Source: a bacterium UBP8_UBA817 (GTDB lineage Bacteria > Margulisbacteria > Marinamargulisbacteria > UBA817). From it: 64,000 nt of DNA. The notes under the pieces were generated by a model. The model did not search any database. It saw only the letters and a program-made list of their open reading frames with translations, and was not told the DNA's origin. Made by a program: the position numbers and the translations under genes. Location: the NCBI GenBank assembly GCA_002296285.1, contig DBHX01000055.1, forward strand, positions 1-64,000. The letters are read 5' to 3'. This document shows, piece after piece, positions 25,201 to 36,500 of this stretch (its first letter is position 1; each line of letters opens with the position of its first letter).

Positions 25201-27960
25201 ATTGGTTCCGATGTGGTTATGCTGAATCAGTCTGGGGTTTATATGAAAGACTCTGATGGGACCAGTGCGCCGTTGATTGTGATGAATGATGATACCGTGC
25301 AATTAAAATCATCCAATAACTTGCAACTATTTGATTCGAATGGGTTCATTTCATTGAGTATCAATAACTCTGGGGTGGCCATTAATCGCCATAAATTACT
25401 GACCCAACTTAATGCGCAGCCGATTGGGCTTGAAGTCAGCGGTTCGGTGATGATTAATGGGGACATTTTTAATTCTATTGGTGATAAGATTTTTCCATTG
25501 GATGTTTCAAATGTCGAGCGGACGACCACTGCATCAATGATCAATACGATTCACATTGATACTGCATCCGGACTTACATTGGAGGGTGACAATTTAGCGA
25601 ATAAGTTAATTGTTAAAGGTGCAGGGTATTACAATCGAATTAAGTTACCGAATGGAGATATTTTATCAGCCACTAAAAATATGGACCTTCGACTGGTTGG
25701 GCGAGGGATTACCGTGACCTCAAATAATTATGAGGACCAAGGGACGCTTGCTGTTAATGACACCCTAAAATTACTTAATGATTTAATTTCTGGTGGTGAA
25801 ATTAAAAGAGATTTAACCGTTCAGGGAAATTTTCGTCTGATCAATGATAAGATCTACGGGAATGCGGCTGGTTTAACCAATATTCCATTTCATTGGCAGC
25901 ATGTGACGCGCAATAATACGACCATTCCTGATTTGCCAGGGGCGCATCCAGATACGTATTCGGATGAAGGTGAAATTTATTACATGCTTGGTAATGTTGG
26001 GATTCATACCCATGCGCCATCCACACTTTTTGAGGTGGTTGGGACATCGTCGATTAAGGAATTGATTGTGCCAACAAAATTACTGGTGTCAGATGTTGTA
26101 TCAACAGGCAATTTATATTTTGATGCGGCAAAAAAAATGGCGTTTAGATCCAATCAAGGGAATATTATTTTTGGGCGAAATGCAGCGAGTGAGTCCCTTC
26201 CAAATTTTTCTCCTTGGATGATGTTCACCGAGGATTCTCAATGGCTCATTGGTACAAATTATTCGAATTATCTCATCGATATTGGTAAAGGTAGTGCGAA
26301 TGATGAAACTGAAGTGCGTATTGAGTCAGATCCTGGCATGCAGATTGATTTTAATCGGCGATTATCTGATGTGTGGCTTCAATTGGGGTATGATGATACG
26401 GGGGCACGTTTTGATCGAACGTTTGATAACGCTAATATTCAAGTCAGTGCCTCAAATTCCATGGGATTTTATACCAATCATTCCACCAATTCCATTTTTA
26501 TGAGCGAGAATGGTCATGTTGGTATTTTTACCAATCAACCGAAAAATTCATTGGATATCAATGGCGAGATGTCCATCGGGTATGAGGTTCAAGCCCCACC
26601 CAATGGGTTGATTGTAAAACGTTTGGTGGGGGTTGGTATGAATCCAGAGAATTTACCGCTTTATCCATTAGAGGTGAGTGGGTCGGTCATTGTTGGTGAA
26701 CCGTATGTTGCTGGCATTTCCTCTGGTTTTTTTATTAATGGTGATGGGTCTTATCGATTATTTGTTGGTGGTGATCCCATCGGTAGTGAAAAGGTGTTTT
26801 TTAATAATCATTTATCCATCAAAGATGGGGCACTTTATATTCGTGAAGGGATTGATGCTGGAACTGAAATTATTCGTGATAGTACCACGGCCAAAGTGGA
26901 TCAATGGAATCAAGTGGAAGCCAGTAAAGGGTTAAAAATTAATGCCACCAAAGATATGTCATTTAAGACGTTTGATGGTTCTCAATGGAATGATGAACTG
27001 GTGATTAATTCTGTTGGCCAGTTTGGCATAGGAACGGTTCCAAATCAACCACTCCATATTTTTGATAATGATAATGATGTGAGTGTTAAGATCAAATCAA
27101 GCAGTGAATCTTTGATTCATTTAAGATATGACAGTTATCAAGCCATGATTGGAACAACGTCTGACGGCTTTCAAATAAAGACCAATTCGTCGTCATTTGC
27201 AAATTCTGAATTAACGATTGTTCAAAATAAAGTGGGGTTTAATCAAAGTAACCCTGATTCAAATTATAAAGTTGAGGTTGGTGGAACGGTGAATGCCATG
27301 GACTATTGGATTAAGGATCAATACACGGCATCTGGGTTTCGCTCGTTTCAAACGGTTCCAACCGGTGTGGTTGTTTTGTGGTTGGGCACAGGTACGCTTC
27401 CTACGGGATGGGCCGAATGCAATGGGTCCAATGGGTGTCCCAATATGGCGGATCGATACGTTAAAGGATGGGATGGTTCATCATCAAATTTGCAAGGATT
27501 TGGTGGTTCAAACGATGGGGTGTTATCGGCCACAACCCATGATCATACCAGCGCATCGCATTACCACCGATTAACCAGCCCCGGCCATTCTCATGCCGTC
27601 AATGTTGATAATCATCGAGTGAATACCCATTTAAATAATGATAATGCGTATCGTGATGGGGCGGATACTACGGGTAGTAGTTACACTATTTTGACTGATT
27701 TAGGTAGTCATCGGCATTCATTGGATTATACCCACAACCACAATGGGATTACCTTTACCGGTGGTGTGCATGGTGCTAACCATAATGACTCTGATTCGGA
27801 ATCTCATGGCCATGGTGGATCCAATGCCAGTTCGTCTGATACCAAGACGGTAGGGACGGGTAGCAATGCACTGGGAAATAACGGGGATCAGCATCAGCAC
27901 ACATTTGATAACAAACCTCAGTCAAGGTATGTTCGGTTTATCGTAAAGGTGGATGAGTAA
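22234..27960 (+). CDS. Giant fibre protein A: YadA-head repeats plus tail-collar tip
   Basis: 1908 residues, first gene of a three-gene operon. Signal peptide MTSLNRFLFGCVFFLMLWGG; N-terminal domain to residue 145; fibre motif RIGIGTSVPSSTVHVVG then FFVGDGSQLTNL. Residues about 284-410 are YadA-head-like repeats (SIVGGGYYNLAQADWAVIAG; IILGGQKNTIRSESSIILGG). A long shaft holds many short fibre modules (DLISGGEIKRDLTVQGNF; NVGIHTHAPSTLFEVVG). Residues about 1709-1908 resemble a phage tail-collar domain: VVVLWLGTGTLPTGWAECNG, then seven His-x-His motifs, ending RYVRFIVKV. The HxH clusters resemble the iron-binding needle of T4 gp37. The stop overlaps the next ATG (TAATG). A surface-anchored trimeric fibre is the likely form (inference). 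Confidence 0.78.
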   Translation: MTSLNRFLFGCVFFLMLWGGPQVFAERFYSINNTLPSNVVISGVIHPDDERTYNGEYEALLEFFNDDGSAPTVNVTKQVTFHQNYFRVQVDLVSILHSMFLHRKKMFVRLSIDDVNITLPFASVPVTIKSGLATTTNRMIDDNVMSIDYDQQRIGIGTSVPSSTVHVVGTVNATEFFVGDGSQLTNLKYAGGDNYNFLKSQNGEFVVITVNAIGKMMVGGRMGVDIPKYDLQVYGSLLVEPNERVSSDIISGAGSRWMWYSDRSVLRIGYTPSIYWDDAYSGDDSIAFGYATIAQGNHSIVGGGYYNLAQADWAVIAGGSDNIIRGEQGIILGGQKNTIRSESSIILGGLDNIASKNAVVLGGFDNASFGVGGVVSGYRNFSSGEEILILGGKNNTGFAPKSYLIGSNITTLEEHSHSLLINASNTSDESVVSSHIKIKAPAGVGIGTNETLSNGLTIQGAVSANMLYGDGSQIQNLKNPQSAWTPHPLDPNFLTYPHRLGVLTRDLLESLNVSGSIHLSGVAQPDAGTIRYENDDFSVYKTGIGWVSLTMSDTDTTYNAIESMVLDDSNLTFYIATQNAIIGQVKKWNGQYWDHDYLDQFIEEPELSRFNDVSLPKRLYLPTGDVAINLGVDPSNLTPFNAPFTVITKPNKSTGLYLFDNNSDSEKMISLSVSPPGLHFQAYYDGGMFRQTNQDGGGIVQHGNTLSMYVDDATGVAVNGLSISSTNIRIFEGDFNDPSVPFYVGGDMTSKSFVFHTDLDGVGIYLRAPYMQNNNDRSVLFHQKNDGELFIQSVDQSGDMIFRNYQGQMAVLRSSTNGKTKFGLTSGSVRSGLDIEMGDTHVSDGYGIQFNQQSVKKSGITFDSSDSKRIQIHTSSEFDVPNVEVSELGNVGFNGPVNDAHDLVVNAVSGRQSIVQIDTVAAQNPGLLLQSDGVAGDSDDGDFSDLRESYFFGSSGDSLTLNEGDKSAMMISQDGYVGVYDLTPTSALSIGSDVVMLNQSGVYMKDSDGTSAPLIVMNDDTVQLKSSNNLQLFDSNGFISLSINNSGVAINRHKLLTQLNAQPIGLEVSGSVMINGDIFNSIGDKIFPLDVSNVERTTTASMINTIHIDTASGLTLEGDNLANKLIVKGAGYYNRIKLPNGDILSATKNMDLRLVGRGITVTSNNYEDQGTLAVNDTLKLLNDLISGGEIKRDLTVQGNFRLINDKIYGNAAGLTNIPFHWQHVTRNNTTIPDLPGAHPDTYSDEGEIYYMLGNVGIHTHAPSTLFEVVGTSSIKELIVPTKLLVSDVVSTGNLYFDAAKKMAFRSNQGNIIFGRNAASESLPNFSPWMMFTEDSQWLIGTNYSNYLIDIGKGSANDETEVRIESDPGMQIDFNRRLSDVWLQLGYDDTGARFDRTFDNANIQVSASNSMGFYTNHSTNSIFMSENGHVGIFTNQPKNSLDINGEMSIGYEVQAPPNGLIVKRLVGVGMNPENLPLYPLEVSGSVIVGEPYVAGISSGFFINGDGSYRLFVGGDPIGSEKVFFNNHLSIKDGALYIREGIDAGTEIIRDSTTAKVDQWNQVEASKGLKINATKDMSFKTFDGSQWNDELVINSVGQFGIGTVPNQPLHIFDNDNDVSVKIKSSSESLIHLRYDSYQAMIGTTSDGFQIKTNSSSFANSELTIVQNKVGFNQSNPDSNYKVEVGGTVNAMDYWIKDQYTASGFRSFQTVPTGVVVLWLGTGTLPTGWAECNGSNGCPNMADRYVKGWDGSSSNLQGFGGSNDGVLSATTHDHTSASHYHRLTSPGHSHAVNVDNHRVNTHLNNDNAYRDGADTTGSSYTILTDLGSHRHSLDYTHNHNGITFTGGVHGANHNDSDSESHGHGGSNASSSDTKTVGTGSNALGNNGDQHQHTFDNKPQSRYVRFIVKVDE

Positions 27961-30900
27961 TGCTTAAGAAGATCCTATGTTTGTTAAGCTTATTATTTAT
28001 TGCAAGCATTGCGCGGCCCATTACATTTCAATTGTATGTATATGATACGGCCAATCAAGAACCCTTGAATACAACAGATGTTGTGGCGATTCAATCGTCG
28101 TTTGTTGATGCGAATGGTGTTGTTTATTTTGAAACATCCCAAGATCAGCAAGTTTCCAATGGGATTTTACATATGACACTTGACTTGGATCTAAGTGATG
28201 GCTCTCAATTAATGGCATTTGATCAACCAGGAATGCAAATCAAAGTGAATTTATTGGACGATGAGCTTCTTATGCCATTGGAATCCATGCCATTATCGAT
28301 TGGTTCAAACTTGTCAGACCGAACCTTTCAAATTAATGATCCCGATTTAATGACCATTCAATACAATGAGGGGGTTGTCAATATTGGTGGCGGTCGATCC
28401 ACTGAAAATGCGTTGCATGTTAATGGGGTGCTTACAGCCGATTATTTTAAAGGGGACGGTGAATTTATTTACAATGTTGTGGGGTCTGGATTTAATGATG
28501 ATCACTCATTGGAACGAAATTTTTCCCGGTCTTGTCCTCCAAATGTGTCACGGCCCGAGTGTTCTTATGGAAATGATGTACTTTATATTAGTTCAAACCC
28601 ATTTGTTGGTATTAATACAACGCAGCCAAAAATGTTGTTGGATATGGTTGGGACGGTGTTATTTACCAAGGGACAAGATAATGTTGGTGGGTTGACCTTT
28701 CCTTTGAAAAAGCATCAATCACTCATGGCCTGGGATCATAGTTCTGCTGCGTTTAGAGCAGGGTATGTTAGTCGAGATGCGAGTGTCTCGGCGGAGGGCT
28801 TTTCTCGTTCATCCGTTTCCATTGGTCGTGATGTTTTTATTTCTGGTAGAAATTCATCGGTGATTGGGGGGCAGGGGCATGATATTTCTGGGAATTTTTC
28901 ATCCATTTTAGGTGGGGAACAAAATTCGGTTACGGGTAATTATTCTGTATTGGTTGGAGCTCGTTCAGATCAAATTCATAAAAGTTATGTATCTACCATT
29001 GGTGGTGAAAGCAATATTGTTTCTTCAAACTATTCGGTGCTGCTTTCATCGAGTTTTAATACATTGGGTGGGGAGTATATTACCATTATGGGTAAAAATA
29101 ACTTGGTGAATGGGGAGTCTGTATTTGTCTATGGCGATAATAATCAAATCAACTCAAATCACACCATTGTGATGGGGAACTCATCTTTGATTAATCATGA
29201 TAATTCTTGGGTGGTGAATGTGTCTTCAACGGTATTGGCTCAAACAACCAACCCCAATCAGGTCATTTGGATGGCCGATCAGGGAGTATCAATTAATACC
29301 GATGATTATTCTGAATCATTGGTGGTTGGAGGGGATCTGATGGCGAGTATGATTTATGGTGACGGGTCTCAACTGACCAATGTATCTGCGGTAGATAAAT
29401 ATTGGTTAATGGTTGACAATATCATGACCAATGAAAACTATTCATTGGGCATCGGTACATCGTTGAAGCGAAACAATCGAATAAATCTAAGGTATGGATT
29501 AACGTTAAGTTCTGATGGTTCCACTCGTCCGGGCACAATGGCCTATGAACATGGGGATTTGATTGGTTATGGGGAAACGGCAACGCATTCATTATTGGTT
29601 CAGGATACCGATACCGTTTACAACGTTAGTTCTGAATTTTTAAATGATAATAATGTGTTGTATTTGTCGACAGCAAATGCAATGGCGAATGACTACCTTG
29701 TGTTTACTGGTCAAGCTTGGGAGCCAAAAGTAAAATCACTATGGGTTGATTCATCATCATTTTTGTCGTATTCAAGACCGGTTTCTTTATGGAAAAATCA
29801 ATCGTATTTTGGTCGTCTAACGATGGCTCATCCAACATTAAATCACATGGTTTTTTCGGATGCGACGCATACCCAAGGCATGTCGTTGAATGTTGCCGGT
29901 CTAAAGGACAACAATCAAGTATTTGCATTTGGGTTTAATATCAAGGATATTGAGGAAAAACAGCCGTTTAATGTGCTGAATGATTCGTTTTTATTTCACT
30001 TTGATTCACTCAATGGTGGTATTGTGATTCAAAATTTAACCAATTCGTTAATGGAAATTGACCGATACACAGACATTAACTTTTTTGATCATGCTGGTTT
30101 GATGGATATTAATATTCCAACAAAAACAAGGGTTGAAAGTATTGTGATTGATGATGGGGATGATTCAGAAATGGCGCATGTTAATTTTATTGATGACCCA
30201 TTTATTTCGGTGAACTCAGCGGGTCGAATACGGTTTCAAACACCTGAAACGGCCACGATTAATTTGCGTATATTACCACCGACTTATGACTCGCTGTTGA
30301 CTCAAACCCGCTTGCAAGTTACGGATCGCTCTGAAGTCATATTATCCCATCAAGATGGTTTTTCTGTGGGGCAACCAATGTTAACCATACCTGAGGGGAA
30401 TATGCTTATTGATGTTGGCTATGGCATTGGTGTATTTGACTCTGATGGATCAATGAAAACAGGGGGGCGAATTTTTTCGGATGCGGTGGTATTTACACCC
30501 GACTCTTCTGGATTAAATCGTGTTTATTTTCATGATATTGGGTTTGGGGTTCGCACAACGCCGGATCAATTGGTTGTGATTCAAGATAATGATGTTAGCA
30601 TGTTGGTGAAAAAATCGCCACAAGATGATGCCAGCTCCTTGGTATTTTCTAAACAGATGCTCCCAAAATGGACCATTCAATCGGGTGCTGAGTTGGGCGC
30701 ATCGACGTTGGTTATTCGTAATGCCCAGGCCATAGAGATACTAAAAATGAATCAAAAGATTCTGATTAATTCACCCAATTCACCATCAAAAGAAATTAGT
30801 ATGAATGGAAATCTTACGATCATGGATTCAAATCTTCAGTTAACGCCAATGAGTGGTTCAGATAATCCAACAAATGCCATTCCGTTTGTTTTTATTGATG

Positions 30901-33584
30901 ATGCTCAATTGCGTTTTTCGCCATTGATTGACTCTGTTGGTTTTGAAATTCATTCAGATGGGACCCAACAAATGAAGTTTCAACATTCTAAGGTGAGTTT
31001 TGGCTCAACGGATGTGCCCAGTTCGCCAACCAATAGTGCCTATGTTCGTCAGGGGGCTTTTATTTCAGATCGCTTAATGTTAAATGATGAACATATTGAG
31101 TTTAAAACAATTCGAACCCCAACCAATCGTTTTATTCATGATTATCGCAATCAGGTGCAGCGCCTGTCGTTTGATTTTGATTCAGGATTCGACATATCAA
31201 CCCCGTCGGACAATGCGGTTGTCTTAACATTTTTAGACCATTTTTCAAATATGAGTTCGGTGTCTGCCAATATTGTGATTACCCCAAACACTCAAATTAT
31301 TACCCCAAATGGCATTGATATGATGTCGTTTCTTGGAGATAATATATCCATTCAGGCCAATAATGTTGACTCTGAAGGGGATCCAGATGGATCCATGGAT
31401 TCATTAACGTTTTATAATGACTTAATGAATGGGGGCACAATCAATGGGGATTTGTTGATTTCAGCGACATTAAATTTCATTGGTAATGATTCAGATGGCG
31501 TGGTGAATGGTTTTGAGGGTGATATCTCCAATATGTTTAATATACCATTTCCATGGCATCATACGGTGACTGAAAATGGCGAGTTGGTTCATTATGAGTA
31601 TGTGATTACTGAAAATGTGGGTATTGGTCTTACAAACCCGCAATACCCACTCCAAGTGGCTGGTGTAACGTCCATGAATATTGCTCAATCGCCATCCATT
31701 AATGTGCAGAAAGATTTTGTTTCGAATAAGGATTATCTGAATATGGTTGCTGATGGCAATGAATTTAACGTAACGGTGAACTCATCAGGAATGATGAATG
31801 ACTCGGTTCTTCAATGGAGTGGTGCGCGGTTGACGGATAATATTTTTGGATTGAATGGGTTTAACACAGCCTATACCATGTCGCTTTATCCAAAATCTGA
31901 GGGTGTCAATGCGGACCTTTACATTGAGGGAAGAGAGCGGGCTCGATTTACCCTGCACGAAGCGTTTGATTTATTGAGTGATGCCAGTGGTGATATGCAT
32001 GTCACTGCGCTTGGCTCTGTCAATGATTTGATATTCATGAACCCAAGTACAAGCCTCTATGTTTCAACGGATCAACGCTTGGGCATTGGTATGTTTAAAA
32101 AACCTCAAAATAGTTTGGATGTTTCGGGAAATATGGTGATTGGATCATCATTGGCGGGAACCATTCAAGCACCTCAGAATTCCGTGATGGTTCAAGGGAA
32201 GTTGGGGGTTGGAACCCGTTCCCCGGACGCCTATGCTGATGTTCAAGGATCGGTGGTGGTTGCTGAATCTGATGGTTATTTGGGCGCCATTACAGGGTTG
32301 TCCAATGATTTGGTTGTTGAAACCAAATTATTTATTGATGAACTAGATCCAAGTATGACTGAGAGCATGCTTGTGAATGGCGATATGCTGGGCATTGGGA
32401 ATGTGTATTTTAATAAAACGGCCAATGCAGCGACGTCCGAATTGGCATTTTTTAATGATTCTGATTCTCGTGTGGCAATTGGTTATGGGCAAAGTAAAAC
32501 CGATCGGTCACTGGCTATTTCTGGTAAAACATATGTAAAACTTACTCCAAAGTACAATATTAAAGGGATCTATATTGATTCTGCAAAGCGTGTTGCTTTG
32601 GGCCATGACGCTCCGGAATCATTATTTCATGCAAAGAAAAATAATATCTCAATGAAATTAGAGGCAACGGGTAATGGGGATTCAACCGTTAAATTTGAAT
32701 CTGGAAAGAATGGTTTGATGGGGATTTCCTCGGCTGTTCAAAGTCAATTCTTGTTATCAGATGGTGAAAACTTGCAAACAGCCGGATCCGATGTATCGAT
32801 TGATAGTGCTGGCAATGTGGATATTGGATACAATTTGGCCAATTCCCAAACAGTTCAGCCCACTCACTCAGTGAGAGTGGACATCAATGGAAAAATCAAT
32901 GCGGGCAGTGTGCTTGAAAATGGGCAAGTATTGACACATATGCCTGAGGGTAGCATCATCATGTGGTCTGGCTATATGTCACAGCTTCCCGATGGTTGGG
33001 AGCTATGTGATGGAACCACCACTTGTCCTCAAAACTTGGAGGGTTATTTTGTGTTGGGGAAATCCTCAGGTCAAACCGTGGGTGAAGACGCGGGTGTTGA
33101 TACTTTCTCAGTTGCAACATCCAGTGATTATTCCCATAAACATGTTTCAAATCATACACATGGTGGATTTACATCGACCGCTCATGGGCATAATGATTTA
33201 GATATTGGTGATAAGAATGACACAACGTATACATCGGGTAACGATGTGCCCAGTGGCACTAGTTCTGTGGGCCAGAGTGGATTCACAGAAACTTGGGAGG
33301 AGTGTTGGTGGATTGATCTTTTTGGTTTGTTTTGTGAGGAAAAGAGTCGGTGGCATGATTATCCATCGCATGTTGGGTACAATGGGCCATCAACATCCAA
33401 TGGGCATCATAATCACTCAGTGACCATTAATCATGGTCATAATTCGAGTGTTAGCAATGACACTCATTCCCATACCTTGGCTGATCAATCTCATGAGCAT
33501 GCCAATGCAACGCATGACCATACCGTTGATAATGAACCGATTTATTATCAATTGGCGTTTATTTACTTGAAAGGAGAAGGATAG
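27960..33584 (+). CDS. Giant fibre protein B: YadA-head repeats plus tail-collar tip
   Basis: 1874 residues, second gene of the fibre operon; its ATG shares a base with the previous stop. Signal peptide MLKKILCLLSLLFIASIA. YadA-head-like repeats at about 286-420 (SSILGGEQNSVTGNYSVLVG; TIGGESNIVSSNYSVLL). A conserved linker (DTDTVYN ... GQAWEP) occurs also in protein A, and shaft modules (YNDLMNGGTINGDLLI; ENVGIGLTNPQYPLQVAG) match A and C. Residues about 1661-1874 form the collar-like tip (IIMWSGYMSQLPDGWELCDG) with eight His-x-His motifs. Unlike A and C, the tip contains a Trp/Cys-rich insertion (TWEECWWIDLFGLFCEEK). Ends YYQLAFIYLKGEG. Ligand unknown. Confidence 0.78.
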   Translation: MLKKILCLLSLLFIASIARPITFQLYVYDTANQEPLNTTDVVAIQSSFVDANGVVYFETSQDQQVSNGILHMTLDLDLSDGSQLMAFDQPGMQIKVNLLDDELLMPLESMPLSIGSNLSDRTFQINDPDLMTIQYNEGVVNIGGGRSTENALHVNGVLTADYFKGDGEFIYNVVGSGFNDDHSLERNFSRSCPPNVSRPECSYGNDVLYISSNPFVGINTTQPKMLLDMVGTVLFTKGQDNVGGLTFPLKKHQSLMAWDHSSAAFRAGYVSRDASVSAEGFSRSSVSIGRDVFISGRNSSVIGGQGHDISGNFSSILGGEQNSVTGNYSVLVGARSDQIHKSYVSTIGGESNIVSSNYSVLLSSSFNTLGGEYITIMGKNNLVNGESVFVYGDNNQINSNHTIVMGNSSLINHDNSWVVNVSSTVLAQTTNPNQVIWMADQGVSINTDDYSESLVVGGDLMASMIYGDGSQLTNVSAVDKYWLMVDNIMTNENYSLGIGTSLKRNNRINLRYGLTLSSDGSTRPGTMAYEHGDLIGYGETATHSLLVQDTDTVYNVSSEFLNDNNVLYLSTANAMANDYLVFTGQAWEPKVKSLWVDSSSFLSYSRPVSLWKNQSYFGRLTMAHPTLNHMVFSDATHTQGMSLNVAGLKDNNQVFAFGFNIKDIEEKQPFNVLNDSFLFHFDSLNGGIVIQNLTNSLMEIDRYTDINFFDHAGLMDINIPTKTRVESIVIDDGDDSEMAHVNFIDDPFISVNSAGRIRFQTPETATINLRILPPTYDSLLTQTRLQVTDRSEVILSHQDGFSVGQPMLTIPEGNMLIDVGYGIGVFDSDGSMKTGGRIFSDAVVFTPDSSGLNRVYFHDIGFGVRTTPDQLVVIQDNDVSMLVKKSPQDDASSLVFSKQMLPKWTIQSGAELGASTLVIRNAQAIEILKMNQKILINSPNSPSKEISMNGNLTIMDSNLQLTPMSGSDNPTNAIPFVFIDDAQLRFSPLIDSVGFEIHSDGTQQMKFQHSKVSFGSTDVPSSPTNSAYVRQGAFISDRLMLNDEHIEFKTIRTPTNRFIHDYRNQVQRLSFDFDSGFDISTPSDNAVVLTFLDHFSNMSSVSANIVITPNTQIITPNGIDMMSFLGDNISIQANNVDSEGDPDGSMDSLTFYNDLMNGGTINGDLLISATLNFIGNDSDGVVNGFEGDISNMFNIPFPWHHTVTENGELVHYEYVITENVGIGLTNPQYPLQVAGVTSMNIAQSPSINVQKDFVSNKDYLNMVADGNEFNVTVNSSGMMNDSVLQWSGARLTDNIFGLNGFNTAYTMSLYPKSEGVNADLYIEGRERARFTLHEAFDLLSDASGDMHVTALGSVNDLIFMNPSTSLYVSTDQRLGIGMFKKPQNSLDVSGNMVIGSSLAGTIQAPQNSVMVQGKLGVGTRSPDAYADVQGSVVVAESDGYLGAITGLSNDLVVETKLFIDELDPSMTESMLVNGDMLGIGNVYFNKTANAATSELAFFNDSDSRVAIGYGQSKTDRSLAISGKTYVKLTPKYNIKGIYIDSAKRVALGHDAPESLFHAKKNNISMKLEATGNGDSTVKFESGKNGLMGISSAVQSQFLLSDGENLQTAGSDVSIDSAGNVDIGYNLANSQTVQPTHSVRVDINGKINAGSVLENGQVLTHMPEGSIIMWSGYMSQLPDGWELCDGTTTCPQNLEGYFVLGKSSGQTVGEDAGVDTFSVATSSDYSHKHVSNHTHGGFTSTAHGHNDLDIGDKNDTTYTSGNDVPSGTSSVGQSGFTETWEECWWIDLFGLFCEEKSRWHDYPSHVGYNGPSTSNGHHNHSVTINHGHNSSVSNDTHSHTLADQSHEHANATHDHTVDNEPIYYQLAFIYLKGEG

Positions 33585-36500
33585 TGTTTGGCCGGGCCAT
33601 TTTTTCGTTCCTTTTTGTGATTAGTCTATCTCTTTTTGGAAGTGATTATACCCATCGTCTTCAATTAAATATTAATTTGGCAAAATCGTATTCCAATGGC
33701 ATTCACCAATCCATGGTTCCAGTGATTGGAACTCACAATGTTGATATTGAGATTGTTCCCTTACTTACGGATGGGTTTGGGGATCCATTTTGGTCATTGT
33801 CTAAAGCGACGTATATTGATAAAGGTGATTTGGCCATTTCTGTTGAAGATTCATCCATGGATTGGGTTCATTTATTAAGAAATAATGAACTGTATTTTCG
33901 TATTCGGGTACTGGATGATTTGTTGGATATTCCATTTGAGGTGTTGCCGTATTCAACATTATCTGATTTTACGGATCGTGCTAAGTATTTTCATGATGAT
34001 TCAATCATTAAGGTGGATTATGAGCACGCTCGTTTGGTGATTAATTCCTCCACCTCCAATGCTGAATTGGCGGTGAGTGGATCTATTCGTGCGGGCTATT
34101 TTTCAGGGGATGGATCAGAATTAACCAATTTAACTGGCCCTGGATTTAATAATGAATACTCTTTGAACTCCGATGATGGTATTCATAAAGATGTGTTACT
34201 CATTGATTCAACGGGAAATGTTGGCATTCATACCATAACTCCCAATGCTCGAATTCATGTGAAGGGCAATACGGTGTTTCAGGGGGTTGCAAATCCTGAT
34301 TTGGAGGGTTATTTGGTGCCATCCGGTGCGGTATTGATGTGGGATCCTTCAAGGGGTGCTTTTCGATCGGGTCAATTTGAGGGTCCGGTGAATTCAAGTG
34401 ATATTGGGGCCTATTCGATTGGTTTTGGTGATGATGTGCTCATTAAATCAATGTATTCATCCATTTTAGGTGGGGATAATCAAGTGATTGAAAGAACTGG
34501 ATTATCTTCGGTGATTTTGGGTGGTCAAACTCATTCGATTTTAAATAACTATTCGGTGGTTGCTGGTGGCTATAGAAATTTAATTGGTGGTGAATGGAGT
34601 GTTGTTCTTGGTGGTCGAGAGCACAATGTCTATGGTGATTACAATGTTGTTTTGGGTGGGGATCTAAATGAGGTAAGGGGTGGATTAAATACCGTGATTG
34701 GTCGAAATAATGTCATGATGGGGGACTTTTCAATTGCCATTGGATCCAACCATAATGTTTCTTCAAATCTGTCGGTAGCGTTGGGGAAAAATACTCAGTC
34801 GAATAATTACTATTCCACGATTTATTCGGATGGTGTGAATGAGATCGCGACAAGTAAACCTGAGCAATTTGTGGTTTATTCAACTCAAGGTGTTGGCATT
34901 AATACAACTCCTGAACAAGGATTTTCGTTGACGGTTTCTGGCAATATCAAAGCCAATAAATATTATGGGGATGGTCGGTATGTAAGAAATATTATTGCAG
35001 GTCAGGATTATTGGAGACAAGTTTCATCACCACAGGGCATTTATTATATGCATGGACCAGTATCTGTTGGAACCATTTCATCTTATGCTAATTTGACGGT
35101 ATCTGGTGGGATTACCATTCAAGACGCTGATCAGGCCTCCAATGGAACCATGGGTTTTTCTGAGCAAGATGGGTTGCGTTTTTTTCATGATGAATGGATC
35201 TCTATGGATCAAGTTGATACCGATACCACATTGAGTGCTGGGAGGGGGACTCAATTGGATGACACGACATTTTCGTTGGCCCCAATGGGCGCTCAAGCCC
35301 ATCAGGTGATCTATTTTAATGGCAGCCGTTGGGCTCCAAAAATACCCTTTATATGGCAACCTCATGAGAATGGTCATTATTTAGAAAAGCAATGGGCGTT
35401 ATTTGATGATGCATCGTCCTCTACTCTTAAGTCGGCGGTTGTGATTGAATCGCCCAGTGGGGGAACGATTAAACCTTATCCTTTGGTGGTTGGATTAACG
35501 GATACCATGATGGTGTCGCCCCAAGATAACATCATGTTTTTTAATTTGGACTTTAGAGATAGCAATAAAGATAGTTATCAGATTGTTAATGCGCTTGGTC
35601 AACGTGTGGGGGATACGTATGGTGGATTGATTCGTGTAACGGATAAATTATTGAGTATTCAACAAACCAAAGTTCCTGCAACATCGCAAGATGTTGTTCA
35701 AATGAGATCGTTGTTAAATATGACGCCAACCAGTTTATATATTCATGAGGATGTTCCTCAAGCCACATTTGATTCCAAAGGATCCATTGGGTTTTTACAT
35801 ACCATTGTGGATAAAAATAATATTGGGTTTGGTCATCAAGTGAATATTTGGAATCGATTTCCAAATTACTTGTATTTAGACCAAGGGAATCACCTTAATT
35901 TCTTTGCGGGTAATGATGCCGTTTCACAACCCATTCAGTTTAAAATCAATGGTCAAAATCAATTAACATTTAATTCCGATGGTGACATGATTGTTGGGAA
36001 CGGTGTGGCCCATGCCAAATTATCAATCTTTGGTGGCGGTCTTTCATTTAATGTGGATGACACGCTTATTGAAGGAACCATGCGGTATGGAAAGTGGGCA
36101 TCCATTCACTCGGTGTCAGTCGCTGATCCATCGATTTATGTTCAGGTGAATAATGAGGTCGTTGCAGATATTGGGCATTTAAGTATGGCCATTGGTACAA
36201 AGAATTCAACATTGGTATCCATGTTGGGAGTATCCGAAACAGCCCCTTTGCTGAACCTTCGATCATCACAAAACTCTGTGGTAAGATTAGAAAATTCAGA
36301 ATCAAATGCCATGTTTGCCAATCAGGACGGATCATTTTATCTAAAACATGAGTCGGCGAGTCAGCCGCTTTTGGCATTGGATGGGTCTCAGCATGTTAGT
36401 TTTCTGACATCAACGTTTTCAGAAAAGCCAACCCGTGAAGTTGTCATAAATGGTAGCATTGAGTTGTCCAATGCGGACTCCATATTGCTTCAAGATGCAC

